Shown: positions 42,661 through 51,429, numbered from the stretch's first letter. The stretch: 51,429 bases of DNA from Bradyrhizobium sp. (GCF_016213215.1 NZ_JACRAW010000120.1:1-51429); one strand, 5' to 3'. Notes: a model not told the origin generated them from the sequence alone. A program made the numbers and translations.

Positions 42661-43041
42661 ATGGGGTGGTTTCAAGAGCACAAAGGCCCTGAGATCTGGG
42701 AAGAGGCCATCGAGCTTCCGCTCGGTGATATCGACGCCGCGCAGCGCATCCGCGACATCTGCCGTTCGGCGGCCGACAGTGCCGAAAACGCCGGCTCGCA
42801 GGCGCAGCCGGACAAGAAGAGCCGACAACACCGCGAGCGCTTTCAACGGGCGGCGAAGGCCGCGATGGAAATCGCGATCAACATTTCCGACGATCTGATG
42901 CGTGATGCCTCGGTCAGCCAGATCGTGGAGCTGTGCATGAAGGCCGACGATCTGCGAACCGCCCGGATCCTGGTGCGCGCCATTCAGTCCGTGTCGATCC
43001 GGGAGGATGCTTTGAAAACGCACCCGATGCTACGGGAATGA
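42661..43041 (+). CDS. Hypothetical cytoplasmic protein (126 aa)
   Basis: I do not recognise a family. The protein starts MGWFQEHKGPEIWEEAIE, is charged and mainly helical, has a Gln/Lys-rich hinge (QAQPDKKSRQH), and ends RAIQSVSIREDALKTHPM. No signal peptide or membrane helix is seen. GAGGGA about 7 nt before the ATG supports the start. It ends next to a hairpin shared with the convergent caspase-like gene. Confidence 0.65.
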   Translation: MGWFQEHKGPEIWEEAIELPLGDIDAAQRIRDICRSAADSAENAGSQAQPDKKSRQHRERFQRAAKAAMEIAINISDDLMRDASVSQIVELCMKADDLRTARILVRAIQSVSIREDALKTHPMLRE

Positions 43042-43044
43042 GAA

Positions 43045-43070
43045 TGCTCGCAGGCTTTCGCCTGCGAGCA
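43045..43070. terminator. Hairpin between convergent genes
   Basis: TGCTCGCAGG (43045-43054) pairs perfectly with CCTGCGAGCA (43061-43070) around a 6-nt loop. It lies between the stops at 43041 (+) and 43080 (-). No T-run on either side, so it is a weak or mainly RNA-stabilising terminator. Confidence 0.6.
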
Positions 43071-43079
43071 GGACTGCCG

Positions 43080-44534
43080 TTACCTGTAGTCGTGGTGGCG
43101 CATGCCGCCGCGTCCGCCGCTGCCGAGGCCAATCCCGACCCCGATGCCGATGCGCCGCGTGACGAGGGGTGGCGGAATGTACCTTGGCGGCGGCGGACGG
43201 CGCTCGATCATAACCACGGCCGGCGGCGGCCGGCGCCTTGGGGTATCGACCACCCGGTTCCTCGGCGGCGGGGTATCGTCGACGCGCTTCCTGGTCGGAG
43301 TGATGGTCGGCGCTGCCGGCGCTTGCGGCGTAGAGCAGGGGCAGGTCGGTCCCAGCGCTACGTTGACCGGCGGCGTCAGCGAGGCGGTCGCGCCGAAGGA
43401 GCGGTTGCGCACGCGTTCCATCAATCTGCGCGCGGTTGCGGCGAGATCGCTGCCTGCATAGTTCGTCAGGAAAGTCTCGTACGAGGCGCGGGTATTGATC
43501 TCGACTGCGGTCTGCCAGGCGATCATCTCGCGTCGGCGCTCCAGGAGCGAGCGCACGCGCGGCGTATAGGCGGCTTGCGCGAACAGCTCGATATAGGCCT
43601 GGTAGGCGACCACGCTGTCGTCGGCGATCACGAGCTCAAAGGCAGCCTTCGGGTCTTTGCCGCTCAGTGAGCGCTTCCAGTCATCGACGCTGCGCGTTAC
43701 GCTCGCCGAAGCGGACGATGACGGCCTCGACGCCGTTGTTTCCGGCTGGCTGCCTCCGGCTGGGAAGAACTTGAAGTCGGTCGTCAGCGACGAGCTCTCC
43801 CAGGGGATTTGCCGTCCGTCAGTCGCCTGGTTCACGGCGACACGGATGCGCTTGAAGACCTCCTCGATCGGCAGGTTCGGTTCCTTCGCGGCCGAAAGCA
43901 CGGCTGTGGTGTACGGACTATCGACGCCGCTGCCGTCTTCCGCCTCCGCGCCCGGCGAAGTCGAGTAGGAAATGAAGGAGCCCGGCGCGCCGGCCTTGGT
44001 GTCGACGATGGCAAGGCCATGGCCGGCCCGGTTGAGCGCCGGGAAAGGATTGTTGCGGCAGGCGTCGAGCATGAAGATGCGCGCGCGGGTCGGCAGCGCA
44101 CCGAGCGTATTCATCATGTCGTTGAGCCGCACGCCCTGCAGCGGAATGTCGGCTTCGCGTTTCGGATCGAGATCGACCGGCACGAGATAGTTTTCGCCGT
44201 CAATCTGCAGCCCGTGCCCGGCATAGAACACGAGCGCAACCGTATCGGCGCCGCCGGCCGAGACCTTGCCGGCGAACTCGCTGATCGCCTGGCGCATTTC
44301 GTTCTGCGCGAGATTGGGGGCCGAGGTCACGCTGAAGCCGGCACCGGTCAGCAGCTCTGCCATGCCCTTGGCGTCATTGGCGGCATTGGGCAATTCCGGC
44401 ACGGCGCGATAGGCCGACTGACCGATCACCAGAGCCAGCCGCGTCTCGGCGCTGGCATCGTGCAGCGTCACGATCTGCGAGAAGGCGAACAATGCTGAAG
44501 CAAGCAATAGCTTGCGGAAGGCTGGTCGGGGCAT
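43080..44534 (-). CDS. Secreted caspase-family (C14) protein
   Basis: Exported protein of 484 aa with a signal peptide (LLLASALFAFSQIV). The caspase-like domain (about 32-250) has the catalytic His in FYAGHGLQ (His107) and Cys in MLDACRNNP (Cys159), both intact. After it come a helical region (about 310-400) and a Pro-rich, Gly-Ile-rich, basic tail (RRPPPPRYIPPP, then GIGVGIGLGSGG). Proteobacterial members are called caspase-like or EPTase; substrates are unknown and most would cleave after Arg/Lys like metacaspases. The start at 44534 was chosen for the signal peptide. Confidence 0.87.
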   Translation of the reverse strand: MPRPAFRKLLLASALFAFSQIVTLHDASAETRLALVIGQSAYRAVPELPNAANDAKGMAELLTGAGFSVTSAPNLAQNEMRQAISEFAGKVSAGGADTVALVFYAGHGLQIDGENYLVPVDLDPKREADIPLQGVRLNDMMNTLGALPTRARIFMLDACRNNPFPALNRAGHGLAIVDTKAGAPGSFISYSTSPGAEAEDGSGVDSPYTTAVLSAAKEPNLPIEEVFKRIRVAVNQATDGRQIPWESSSLTTDFKFFPAGGSQPETTASRPSSSASASVTRSVDDWKRSLSGKDPKAAFELVIADDSVVAYQAYIELFAQAAYTPRVRSLLERRREMIAWQTAVEINTRASYETFLTNYAGSDLAATARRLMERVRNRSFGATASLTPPVNVALGPTCPCSTPQAPAAPTITPTRKRVDDTPPPRNRVVDTPRRRPPPAVVMIERRPPPPRYIPPPLVTRRIGIGVGIGLGSGGRGGMRHHDYR

Positions 44535-44651
44535 GGCATTCCCTCTATGGGCGTTGACCCGGATGGAGCCGGCTGTTTCTAGACGACCATGCATTCGCCG
44601 TCTGTGCGCTGGGTCACTCATGTTGCGCGGCGAGATGGGACGGCTGTGCTG

Positions 44652-44799
44652 TCAATCCTTCTCGAGCAAGGCGTGAGCCAGGCCGCGATCCCACGGCGGC
44701 TCGGGCGAAAACCGCACGGCGAGAAAATCGATGAAGACGCGGACTTTGGCCGGCGGCCGGAGGTCGGGGAGGTAGACCGCGTAATCCGACCCGCCCGAC
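44652..44799 (-). pseudogene. LysR-type regulator, C-terminal remnant
   Basis: Only the last ~49 residues remain: SDYAVYLPDLRPPAKVRVF then IDFLAVRF and PPWDRGLAHALLEKD before the stop. The pattern of a YP/LP-x-R-PAKVR-FIDFL end is typical of LysR effector domains. The homology stops near 44799, where EAL sequence of the opposite strand begins. The DNA-binding domain is missing, so it cannot work as a regulator. Confidence 0.75.
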
Positions 44800-45417
44800 C
44801 AGTTCATTCCGCTCGCGGAGGAAAGCGGCCTGATCGTTCCCATCGGCGAATGGGTGCTGCGGCGCGCCTGCGAGGATGCGGTCTCCTGGCCGTCCGAGGT
44901 CAAGGTCGCCGTGAACCTGTCGCCGGTGCAGTTCAAGGAGGCCGAGCTGTTCAATGTCATCTGCTCGGCATTGCGGGATTCCGGCCTGCCGCCCGGACGC
45001 CTTGAAATTGAGGTTACCGAATCCGTCCTGCGGGAACGGGGCTCAGAAAATCATGCCTTCATGGAACGGCTCAGGAGCATCGGGGTCGGGTTCGCTCTCG
45101 ATGACTTCGACACCGGCTATTCGTCCCTGAGCTATCTGACCGCGTTTCCGTTCGACAAGATCAAGATCGACAAATCGTTTATTCGGAATCTGACGCAGCG
45201 TCACCGAAGCTCCGCGATCATCTCGCCGATCGTGACTCTGGCCCAAGGCCTCGACATTTCGGTGACCCCCGAAGGGGTGGAAACGGTGGAGCAGTTCGAG
45301 ACGCTGAAAGCGCTTGGCGTCAATTTCGCCCAGGGCTCCCTGCTCGGCCGACCGCAGCCGATCGACGAGCTCGAAGCGGAGCGGCGGTCCTGCCATTCGC
45401 GTTTGGACGCTGCCTGA
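44797..45417 (+). pseudogene. EAL-domain fragment lacking its N-terminus
   Basis: The frame enters abruptly with DQFIPLAEESGLIVPIGEWV, a standard mid-EAL sequence, directly at the LysR remnant. Present are VNLSPVQF, LEIEVTESVL, LDDFDTGYSSLSYL, KIDKSFIRNL and PEGVET; the N-terminal EALxR motif and any GGDEF or sensor domain are absent. The end NFAQGSLLGRP departs from the usual VQGYLFSRP. A GTG at 44854 could start a 187-aa product, but without EALxR it should not hydrolyse c-di-GMP. It could still be expressed as an inactive binding fragment. Confidence 0.75.
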
Positions 45418-45584
45418 CGAGCTGTTCTTCAATTGGTTGTTTCGCCAGGCATCGCGGAATTCGCCTGGGTTGCGGCTGGGATGAACCGGATGTCATCGCG
45501 CTGCAACTGGTTTGCGCGAAAAGGGCTTGACCAGATCGTCCCGGGATGGTGCGAAGGACCGTCTAGGGATGAAACAAACCAAAA

Positions 45585-46886
45585 ATGCGACTTCCGTTCT
45601 TCTACGGCTGGATCGTGGTCGCGGTGACCTTCGTCACCATGGCCATCGGCGTCAACGCGCGCACGGCCTTTTCACTGTTCTTTCCGCCCATCATCTCCGA
45701 GTTCGGCTGGGAGCGCGGCGTTACCGCCGGCGCATTCTCGTTCGGCTTCGTGGTCTCCGGCGTCGTCAGTCCCCTGATCGGTCGCTTGATGGATCGCGGC
45801 GGGCCGAGGGCCCTGATGGAGCTCGGTGTTGCGCTGATGGCGGGCGGCCTGCTGCTCGCCCCGCTTACCCGCGAGCCGTGGCATCTGTACGTGACCATCG
45901 GGGTCATGGTCGGGGCCGGCAGCGTCTGCATGGGCTATTCCGGCCAGTCGCTGTTCCTGCCGAACTGGTTCATCCGCAAGCGCGGTTTCGCCATGGGCAT
46001 CGCATTCGCCGGAGTTGGCATCGGCTCGGTGACCCTGCTGCCCTGGGTGCAGCTTATGATCGAGCAGACGGGCTGGCGCACCGCCTGCACGGCAATGGGC
46101 ATCCTCGTGCTGATTGTGCTGGCGCCGATCAACCTGTTGCTGCGCAAGCGTCCCGAAGATCTCGGCCTTCAGCCGGACGGCGATGCTGCGCCGCATGCCA
46201 CATCGGCCAAGCCGGTCTCGAATGTCGTTGATGCGGGGTGGGCCGGGACCGACTGGACGCTCAGGCGCGCGATGCGCACCGCGCGATTCTGGTGGATTGC
46301 GCTCGGTTACTTCTGCGGCCTGTACATCTGGTACGCCGTGCAGGTGCATCAGACCAAGTTCCTGCTCGATATCGGCTTTAGTCCGGCTGTTGCGGTCTGG
46401 GCGCTTGGCGTCGTCAGCCTGCTCGGCATTCCCGGCCAGATTCTGCTTGGTCACGTGTCCGACCGGATCGGACGGGAGTGGATCTGGGCCGCGGGCTGCG
46501 CAGGGTTCGCGATCTGCTTCGCAGCGTTGGTCGCGCTGAAATATGTGCCGACGCTGCCGCTGGTCTACCTGATGGTATTCACCCAAGGCGCGCTCGGCTA
46601 CGGGCTGACTTCCATCATGGGCGCGATCGTGCTCGAAATATTCCAGGGCAGGCAATATGGCAGCATCTTCGGAACGATCATGCTGATGGCTCTCGCCGGC
46701 GGCGCCGCCGGTCCCTGGATGACTGGCCTGCTATACGATCTGACCGGGAGCTACACGGTGGCCTTTGCGATCGCGATCGCGGTGAGCGCGTTATCGGCGC
46801 TCTCGATCTGGCAGGCCTCACCGCGAAAGGTGCGCGCCGTCGCCGGCAGGTTGCACAAGCTCCAGCCCGAAACCGGCGCCGGATAG
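45585..46886 (+). CDS. MFS carrier, monocarboxylate/oxalate-formate antiporter-like
   Basis: Twelve-helix transporter of 433 aa. The start LPFFYGWIVVAVTFVTMAI resembles the oxalate/formate and monocarboxylate-type MFS group. Motif A appears as GRLMDRGGPRAL, and GQSLFLPNWFIRKRGFAMGIAF is the characteristic fifth-helix region. The second half repeats the pattern with GHVSDRIGREW. The gene is preceded by the EAL fragment and followed by the diguanylate cyclase/phosphodiesterase, with no clear link. Substrate unknown. Confidence 0.85.
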   Translation: MRLPFFYGWIVVAVTFVTMAIGVNARTAFSLFFPPIISEFGWERGVTAGAFSFGFVVSGVVSPLIGRLMDRGGPRALMELGVALMAGGLLLAPLTREPWHLYVTIGVMVGAGSVCMGYSGQSLFLPNWFIRKRGFAMGIAFAGVGIGSVTLLPWVQLMIEQTGWRTACTAMGILVLIVLAPINLLLRKRPEDLGLQPDGDAAPHATSAKPVSNVVDAGWAGTDWTLRRAMRTARFWWIALGYFCGLYIWYAVQVHQTKFLLDIGFSPAVAVWALGVVSLLGIPGQILLGHVSDRIGREWIWAAGCAGFAICFAALVALKYVPTLPLVYLMVFTQGALGYGLTSIMGAIVLEIFQGRQYGSIFGTIMLMALAGGAAGPWMTGLLYDLTGSYTVAFAIAIAVSALSALSIWQASPRKVRAVAGRLHKLQPETGAG

Positions 46887-47092
46887 CGCTCCTGTGCACT
46901 TGCAGATCGCGTCCGTGCGAGGCGGCGCTCCTCGCCGACCCCGCATCGTAATACCGCGTCGCCAGCAATGGCCGAGAGCGTTCGCGGAATCTTAAGCATA
47001 TCGATACTTCTTGCGGTTGAGAGAACACCAGAGAACACCTTGGACACCATCTGGCCGCTAGGCTGGCTGAAATCGAGGCGCCTAAACATTTT

Positions 47093-49732
47093 GTGAACTT
47101 GCCGGACCAAACGATGTCCGCTGACGATTGTCCCGTGGTCGAATTGTCGGAAGTTCTGCCGGCTGCGCTTGAGCAGGCAGACCAGGGCGTTGTGATCGTC
47201 GACGGCGACCACCGGGTCGCCGGATTCAATTCAGCTGCAGAGCGGATCTGGGAGCTGGATCGTGCTGCGGTGCTGGGCTGCGACGCAGGTCGCCTTGGGC
47301 TCAAGCATTTGTCTGCGCCCGCAGAGGGCGGTCCGGCGTGCGGCGAGAATTGTGCCGAGGTTCGGCGCTACGAAATTGCCATCCCGCACACCCACGGCGG
47401 AAACACCCGCGCGGAGGTGTCAGTCTCGTACGTGGAGAGTGCTGGCAAAACCACGCACGTGGCCTTTGTCCGCGACATCACTACCCAAGTCGAGCAGCGC
47501 GAGAGGATCGAGCTGCTTACCTCCGTGGCCGACAAGACCAGCCGTGCGATCGTCGTCGCCGATCCCGATCTGAAGATTCGCTATGCCAACGCCGCGTTCG
47601 CGGCACTCCTCGGTTACTCGCTCGAAGAGGTGCGGGGGCGGAGCGCAACCGCGCTGCTGGCCGGACCCTGTACCGATCGCAAGGCGATTGCCAGAGTGAG
47701 GCGCCACCTCCGCAAGCGGGAAAGCGGCGAGGTGGATCTCCTCGTCTACAGCAAGGACGGCGAGGAAATCTGGGCCTCACTTACCCTCGGCGTCTCGCGC
47801 GACGACAACGGTCAGACTCGGCACGTTTTCGCCCTGCTGAGCGATATCAGCGAAACCAGGCAGCTGTGGTCGCTGCAGCAGTTGATCATGAGCGCGCTGG
47901 CCGACGAAGTTCCGATCACGCAGATCGCCGGCCGGCTGTGCAGTCGCGTCGAGGAGATCGCGCCCGATGTCGTGTGCTCGCTGCTCCATGTTGACGCCGA
48001 CGGACTGCTCCACCCGTTGGGCAGCCCCAGCCTTCCGGAGGAATATTCGCGGGCACTGGACGGTGTTGCCATCGGTCCCGACATCGGGTCGTGCGGATCT
48101 GCCGCGTTCTACGGCAAGCCGGTCCTGGCGATGGATATCGATGCGGACCCGCGTTGGCAGCCGTACAAGGCAATGCCGCTCCAGGTCGGATTGCGCGCCT
48201 GCTGGTCCACTCCGATCAAGGCCAGGGATGGCCGGGTCATTGCAACCTTTGCCTTCTATTTCAGAGAATGCCGCGCGCCGAGCCGCTGGCACCGGCGGAT
48301 CGTCGAGGCCTGCGTCCAACTCGGTGCCCTGGCCATCGAGCGCAAGGAAGCGCGGGCCGAGATCGCGCGGCTCGCCTACCACGACACTCTGACCGGCCTG
48401 CCGAACCGCGCTCAGTTGCGTCACCTGATTGCGGCGGCGATCGAAACGTGCCCCGTGGGCAGCCACGTTGCGCTGGCGTTTCTCGACGTCGATCACTTCA
48501 AGGACGTGAACGATACGCTGGGGCATGCGGCTGGCGACGAAGTTCTGGTCGAACTCGCGGAACGCCTGCGCGCCCAGATCCAGCCGGAACACATGCTGGG
48601 CCGGCTGGGCGGTGACGAGTTCGTCGTGCTGCTGCCCGACTGCGATGCCGAGGGCGCCTTGCGTATCATCACCAGGATCACTCAGGCGCTGGCTTCACCG
48701 CTGAGGATCGGAACCAGGCAGGTACCGATGTCCGCCAGCATCGGCATCAGCCTCTATCCGGACAACGCCACCGACATGGATACGCTGATGCAGCAGGCGG
48801 ACGCGGCCATGTACAAGGCGAAAGAGGCCGGGCGGTGCACCTACGTCCTGTTCAGCCCCGACATGAACGGAGTCGCCGAGCAGCGCCTGATCCTCAGCGC
48901 GGCGTTGCGTCGGGCCATTTCGGAAGGTGCCTTGAGCCTCTGCTACCAGCCTCAGATCCGCACGATCGACGGCACCGTCTATGGCGTCGAGGCGCTGGCG
49001 CGCTGGCGCGATCCCATGCTCGGCGAGGTTTCGCCCGCAAAATTCATCCCGCTCGCGGAGGAGTTCGGGCTCATCGAGCGGATCGGTCTTTGGTCGTTGC
49101 GCGAAGCTTGCCGGCAAATGGCGCACTGGCGCCGTGCCGGCCTCAACATCCCGAGCGTGTCGGTGAACCTGTCCCCGATCAATTTCCAGAATGTCGGACT
49201 GGCGAAGCTGGTGTCCGGCGTCCTCGCCGAGCATGGTCTGCCGCCCGACGCGCTGATGCTCGAGATCACCGAAGGCGCCATCATGCAGGAGCGATCGGTT
49301 GCCCTCGAGAGCATGAAGGCGATCCGCGAACTCGGCGTCGGCCTGTCGCTGGACGATTTCGGCACCGGCTATTCGAGCCTGAGCCGGCTCGCCCACCTGC
49401 CAATCGGTGAGCTGAAGATCGACCGCAGTTTCATGCGCAATATCGAAAGCGATGCAAGCGCGCTGGCGATCGCCAAGGCGGTGGTGCGCGTCGGTCAGAG
49501 CTTGAACATGACGGTCGTGGCTGAAGGGGTCGAAACCGACGGACAGCGCGATGTTCTGGCGGGGCTGGGTTGCGATGTGGTCCAGGGCTTTCTGTATGCC
49601 CGGCCGCTCGATCCAGTCGCTTTCGAGCATTGGTTGATCGACCATGGCGCCGATCAGGCCAAGGCGGTGCTTGGCCGTATGGGGCGGGCTTCGTCCGGCA
49701 AATCCGCCTCGAAAGCGAGACGGTCGGCCTAG
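47093..49732 (+). CDS. PAS-PAS-GAF-GGDEF-EAL c-di-GMP turnover protein
   Basis: Soluble signalling protein of 879 aa. Two PAS-like domains (about 20-140 and 145-265), a GAF domain (about 270-420, with IGSCGSAAFYGKPVLAMDI), a GGDEF domain (GGDEF at about 506-510, intact), and an EAL domain (EALARW about 633; later LEITEGAI, LDDFGTGYSS, KIDRSFM, AEGVETD). Both enzymatic motifs look active. The layout is like DosP-type proteins, but no haem-binding residue was identified. The start is a GTG at 47093; the ATG at 47114 (MSADDCPV) is the alternative. Confidence 0.9.
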   Translation: MNLPDQTMSADDCPVVELSEVLPAALEQADQGVVIVDGDHRVAGFNSAAERIWELDRAAVLGCDAGRLGLKHLSAPAEGGPACGENCAEVRRYEIAIPHTHGGNTRAEVSVSYVESAGKTTHVAFVRDITTQVEQRERIELLTSVADKTSRAIVVADPDLKIRYANAAFAALLGYSLEEVRGRSATALLAGPCTDRKAIARVRRHLRKRESGEVDLLVYSKDGEEIWASLTLGVSRDDNGQTRHVFALLSDISETRQLWSLQQLIMSALADEVPITQIAGRLCSRVEEIAPDVVCSLLHVDADGLLHPLGSPSLPEEYSRALDGVAIGPDIGSCGSAAFYGKPVLAMDIDADPRWQPYKAMPLQVGLRACWSTPIKARDGRVIATFAFYFRECRAPSRWHRRIVEACVQLGALAIERKEARAEIARLAYHDTLTGLPNRAQLRHLIAAAIETCPVGSHVALAFLDVDHFKDVNDTLGHAAGDEVLVELAERLRAQIQPEHMLGRLGGDEFVVLLPDCDAEGALRIITRITQALASPLRIGTRQVPMSASIGISLYPDNATDMDTLMQQADAAMYKAKEAGRCTYVLFSPDMNGVAEQRLILSAALRRAISEGALSLCYQPQIRTIDGTVYGVEALARWRDPMLGEVSPAKFIPLAEEFGLIERIGLWSLREACRQMAHWRRAGLNIPSVSVNLSPINFQNVGLAKLVSGVLAEHGLPPDALMLEITEGAIMQERSVALESMKAIRELGVGLSLDDFGTGYSSLSRLAHLPIGELKIDRSFMRNIESDASALAIAKAVVRVGQSLNMTVVAEGVETDGQRDVLAGLGCDVVQGFLYARPLDPVAFEHWLIDHGADQAKAVLGRMGRASSGKSASKARRSA

Positions 49733-49853
49733 CAAGTTCCGTCTTTTTCTGCTTCTGCGCCTGGTGCCGCTGCCGCGTGTGTCCACGCCATTTGCGGGCT
49801 TGCCGATGCTCTCGGCTTGTGGGCTAATCCTGTCATAAAAACGGGAGGACGCC

Positions 49854-51089
49854 ATGAACGAGCGCGTGCAGGGCGCCGACAGCCAGCGGCTGCTGTTCGA
49901 TCCGCTCTCGTCCGACTTCATCCGGGATCCTTATCCGGCCTACGAGCGGCTGCGCTCCACCGACCCCATGCATCTGACGGCTTTCGGCGCCTTCGTGGCG
50001 AGCCGGCACGCGGAGGTGAGCCTCGTATTGCGCGACAAGCGGTTCGGCAAGGATTACATCGAACGTACCATCCGCCGCTACGGTCCGAAGATCATGGAAG
50101 AGCCGGTCTTCCGCAGCATGAGCCACTGGATGCTGCAGCAGGACCCGCCCGATCACAGCCGCCTGCGCGGGCTGGTGGTGAAGGCGTTCACCGCACGCAG
50201 GGTCGAGGACATGCGGCCGCGAATTCAGGAGATCGTCGATCAGACGATCGATGCGGTGATCGATCGCGGCCACATGGACCTGATCGAGGACTTTGCCTTC
50301 CGCCTGCCGGTCACGATCATTTGCGATATGCTGGGCATTCCCGAGGAGCACCGCGAAATCTTCTACAAGGGCTCGCGCGACGGTGGGCGCCTGCTCGATC
50401 CGGTGCCTCTGTCGCCGGAAGAAATCCGGCAGGCGAACGCGGCCAACGCCATGGCGCAGATGTATTTCCAGCAGCTGTTCGAGCTCAGGCGGCGCAATCC
50501 GGGCGATGATCTGACCACCCAGCTCGTGCAGGCGGAGGAAGACGGAGCCAAGCTTTCCAACGAGGAATTGACCGCGAACATCATCCTTCTGTTCGGCGCC
50601 GGCCATGAGACCACCGTAAATCTCATCGGCAACGGCCTCTTGGCGCTGCACCGCCATCCCGACCAGCTTGAGCTCCTCAGGGCCAATCCCGAGCTTATCC
50701 AGAATGCCATCGAGGAATTCCTTCGCTACGACTCATCGGTGCAGATGACCGGCCGGGTGGCGCTCAAGGACGTCAAGGATGTCGGGGGAAGACGGATTGC
50801 GAAGGGCGAGGCCGTTCTATGCCTGCTGGGCTCGGCCAATCGCGATCCCGCCGTCTATCCGGATCAGCCCGATCGCCTCGACATTACCCGTCCCAACGTG
50901 AAGCCGATGTCGTTCGGCGGCGGCATCCACCATTGCCTCGGCGCCCAGTTGGCGCGCATCGAGGCGGAGATCGCCATTGCCACGCTGTTACGTCGCCTGC
51001 CTCACCTGCGGATCGACGACATCGAAAATCCGGAATGGCGGCCGACCTTCGTGCTGCGCGGCCTGAAACGGCTGCCTGCCAGCTGGTGA
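49854..51089 (+). CDS. Cytochrome P450 (bacterial class I)
   Basis: Soluble haem monooxygenase of 411 aa. The I-helix oxygen-binding motif GAGHETT is at 248-254, the K-helix ExxR is EEFLRY, and the haem loop FGGGIHHCLGA places the thiolate ligand at Cys361. The N-terminus has no membrane anchor, as for prokaryotic P450s that use a ferredoxin. No ferredoxin or reductase gene is adjacent, so redox partners must be elsewhere. The substrate is unknown. GGGAGG upstream supports the ATG at 49854. Confidence 0.95.
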   Translation: MNERVQGADSQRLLFDPLSSDFIRDPYPAYERLRSTDPMHLTAFGAFVASRHAEVSLVLRDKRFGKDYIERTIRRYGPKIMEEPVFRSMSHWMLQQDPPDHSRLRGLVVKAFTARRVEDMRPRIQEIVDQTIDAVIDRGHMDLIEDFAFRLPVTIICDMLGIPEEHREIFYKGSRDGGRLLDPVPLSPEEIRQANAANAMAQMYFQQLFELRRRNPGDDLTTQLVQAEEDGAKLSNEELTANIILLFGAGHETTVNLIGNGLLALHRHPDQLELLRANPELIQNAIEEFLRYDSSVQMTGRVALKDVKDVGGRRIAKGEAVLCLLGSANRDPAVYPDQPDRLDITRPNVKPMSFGGGIHHCLGAQLARIEAEIAIATLLRRLPHLRIDDIENPEWRPTFVLRGLKRLPASW

Positions 51090-51115
51090 GGCGCGTCAAG
51101 CGGTCACGCGAAGCG

Positions 51116-51148
51116 CTGTCACTCCGCCACACTTGCCCCTATATAGGG
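51116..51148 (+). promoter_or_regulatory. Candidate promoter with palindromic -10 ahead of the AsmA-like gene
   Basis: CTGTCA (51116-51121) and CTATAT (51139-51144) are 17 nt apart, fitting a housekeeping alphaproteobacterial promoter. The -10 lies within a perfect 12-bp palindrome CCCTATATAGGG (51137-51148), so the site could also bind a dimeric regulator. Confidence 0.4.
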
Positions 51149-51222
51149 TGGTGCTCAGGCGCCGATCGGTGCCGAGGCGGCGCACGCTTTTGGCGCACGC
51201 CGGAACTGCCGAGGGGAGACCC

Positions 51223-51429
51223 GTGCAGACGACGCTGCTCGGATTGGCGATAGCCTTCATCATTGCGCTGCTGGCCGCGCTGATCGGGCCGTACTTCATC
51301 GACTGGAATCAGTTCCGCCCCCAGTTCGAGGCCGAAGCGACGCGGATCATCGGCACGCCGGTGCACGTCGGCGGCGAGCTTGACGCGCGCCTGTTGCCGA
51401 CGCCGACCCTGCGCCTGCGCTCGGTGACG
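51223..51429 (+). CDS. AsmA family protein, N-terminal part (cut by window end)
   Basis: The frame is open to the window edge; 69 residues are visible. It starts MQTTLLGLAIAFIIALLAAL, a membrane anchor, then GPYFIDWNQFRPQFEAEATR and TPVHVGGELDARLLPTPTLRL, which match the N-terminus of AsmA-like proteins involved in outer-membrane lipid transport or assembly. GAGGGGA at 51211-51217 is well placed for the GTG at 51223. A candidate promoter lies about 80 nt upstream. Confidence 0.85.
   Translation, partial: MQTTLLGLAIAFIIALLAALIGPYFIDWNQFRPQFEAEATRIIGTPVHVGGELDARLLPTPTLRLRSVT

Overview
The window is a high-GC alphaproteobacterial chromosome segment. The order ftsW-murG-murC-murB-ddl-ftsQ-ftsA-ftsZ-lpxC-bamD-recN-ligA, the small Bradyrhizobium-type proteins and the short palindromic repeat families point to Nitrobacteraceae (Bradyrhizobium or a close relative). 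The genus is an inference from gene order and remembered protein families, not a measured match. No rRNA, tRNA, CRISPR array, IS transposase or prophage gene was seen.

Bases 1-9,851 are the distal half of the division and cell wall (dcw) cluster on the + strand: the end of ftsW, then murG, murC, murB, ddl, ftsQ, ftsA, an unusual 27-codon ORF, and ftsZ. Several junctions overlap by 1-4 nt, so translation is probably coupled. A hairpin terminator follows ftsZ. Bases 10,121-16,559 carry lpxC (lipid A), bamD (outer-membrane assembly), recN (recombination) and ligA (DNA ligase). A small GIY-YIG nuclease gene sits between recN and ligA, bracketed by two copies of an 80-bp nested palindrome.

Bases 16,560-29,000 hold mostly single housekeeping or accessory genes: a Bcr/CflA-type efflux pump, an aminopeptidase P, a small basic protein, prmA, an orphan Flp-type pilin, a c-type cytochrome, a phytoene-dehydrogenase-like flavoprotein, a membrane/spermidine-synthase fusion, a secreted glycerophosphodiesterase and an L,D-transpeptidase. 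Bases 28,600-36,000 hold an ABC-2 exporter pair, two tandem secreted alpha/beta hydrolases (the second with LysM), a possible lipid-modification group (ICMT-like methyltransferase, extended SDR, Mpo1-like protein), and a coupled pair of secreted Cys-rich and OmpA-like proteins.

Bases 36,010-51,429 contain a uvrD/pcrA helicase interrupted in frame by repeat-derived sequence, a DUF1328 membrane peptide, a thioesterase, a GlcD-type FAD oxidase, a duplicated LTXXQ-domain protein, a caspase-like secreted protein, a junction between two gene fragments (LysR tail and EAL tail), an MFS carrier, a PAS-PAS-GAF-GGDEF-EAL protein, a cytochrome P450, and the start of an AsmA-like protein that runs off the window.

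The most unusual structures are the repeat/GIY-YIG/repeat cassette, the in-frame repeat insertion in uvrD, the coupled micro-ORF between ftsA and ftsZ, the LysR/EAL scar and the tandem secreted hydrolases. I saw no defence island or large undescribed multi-gene system; most of the window is ordinary chromosomal core.
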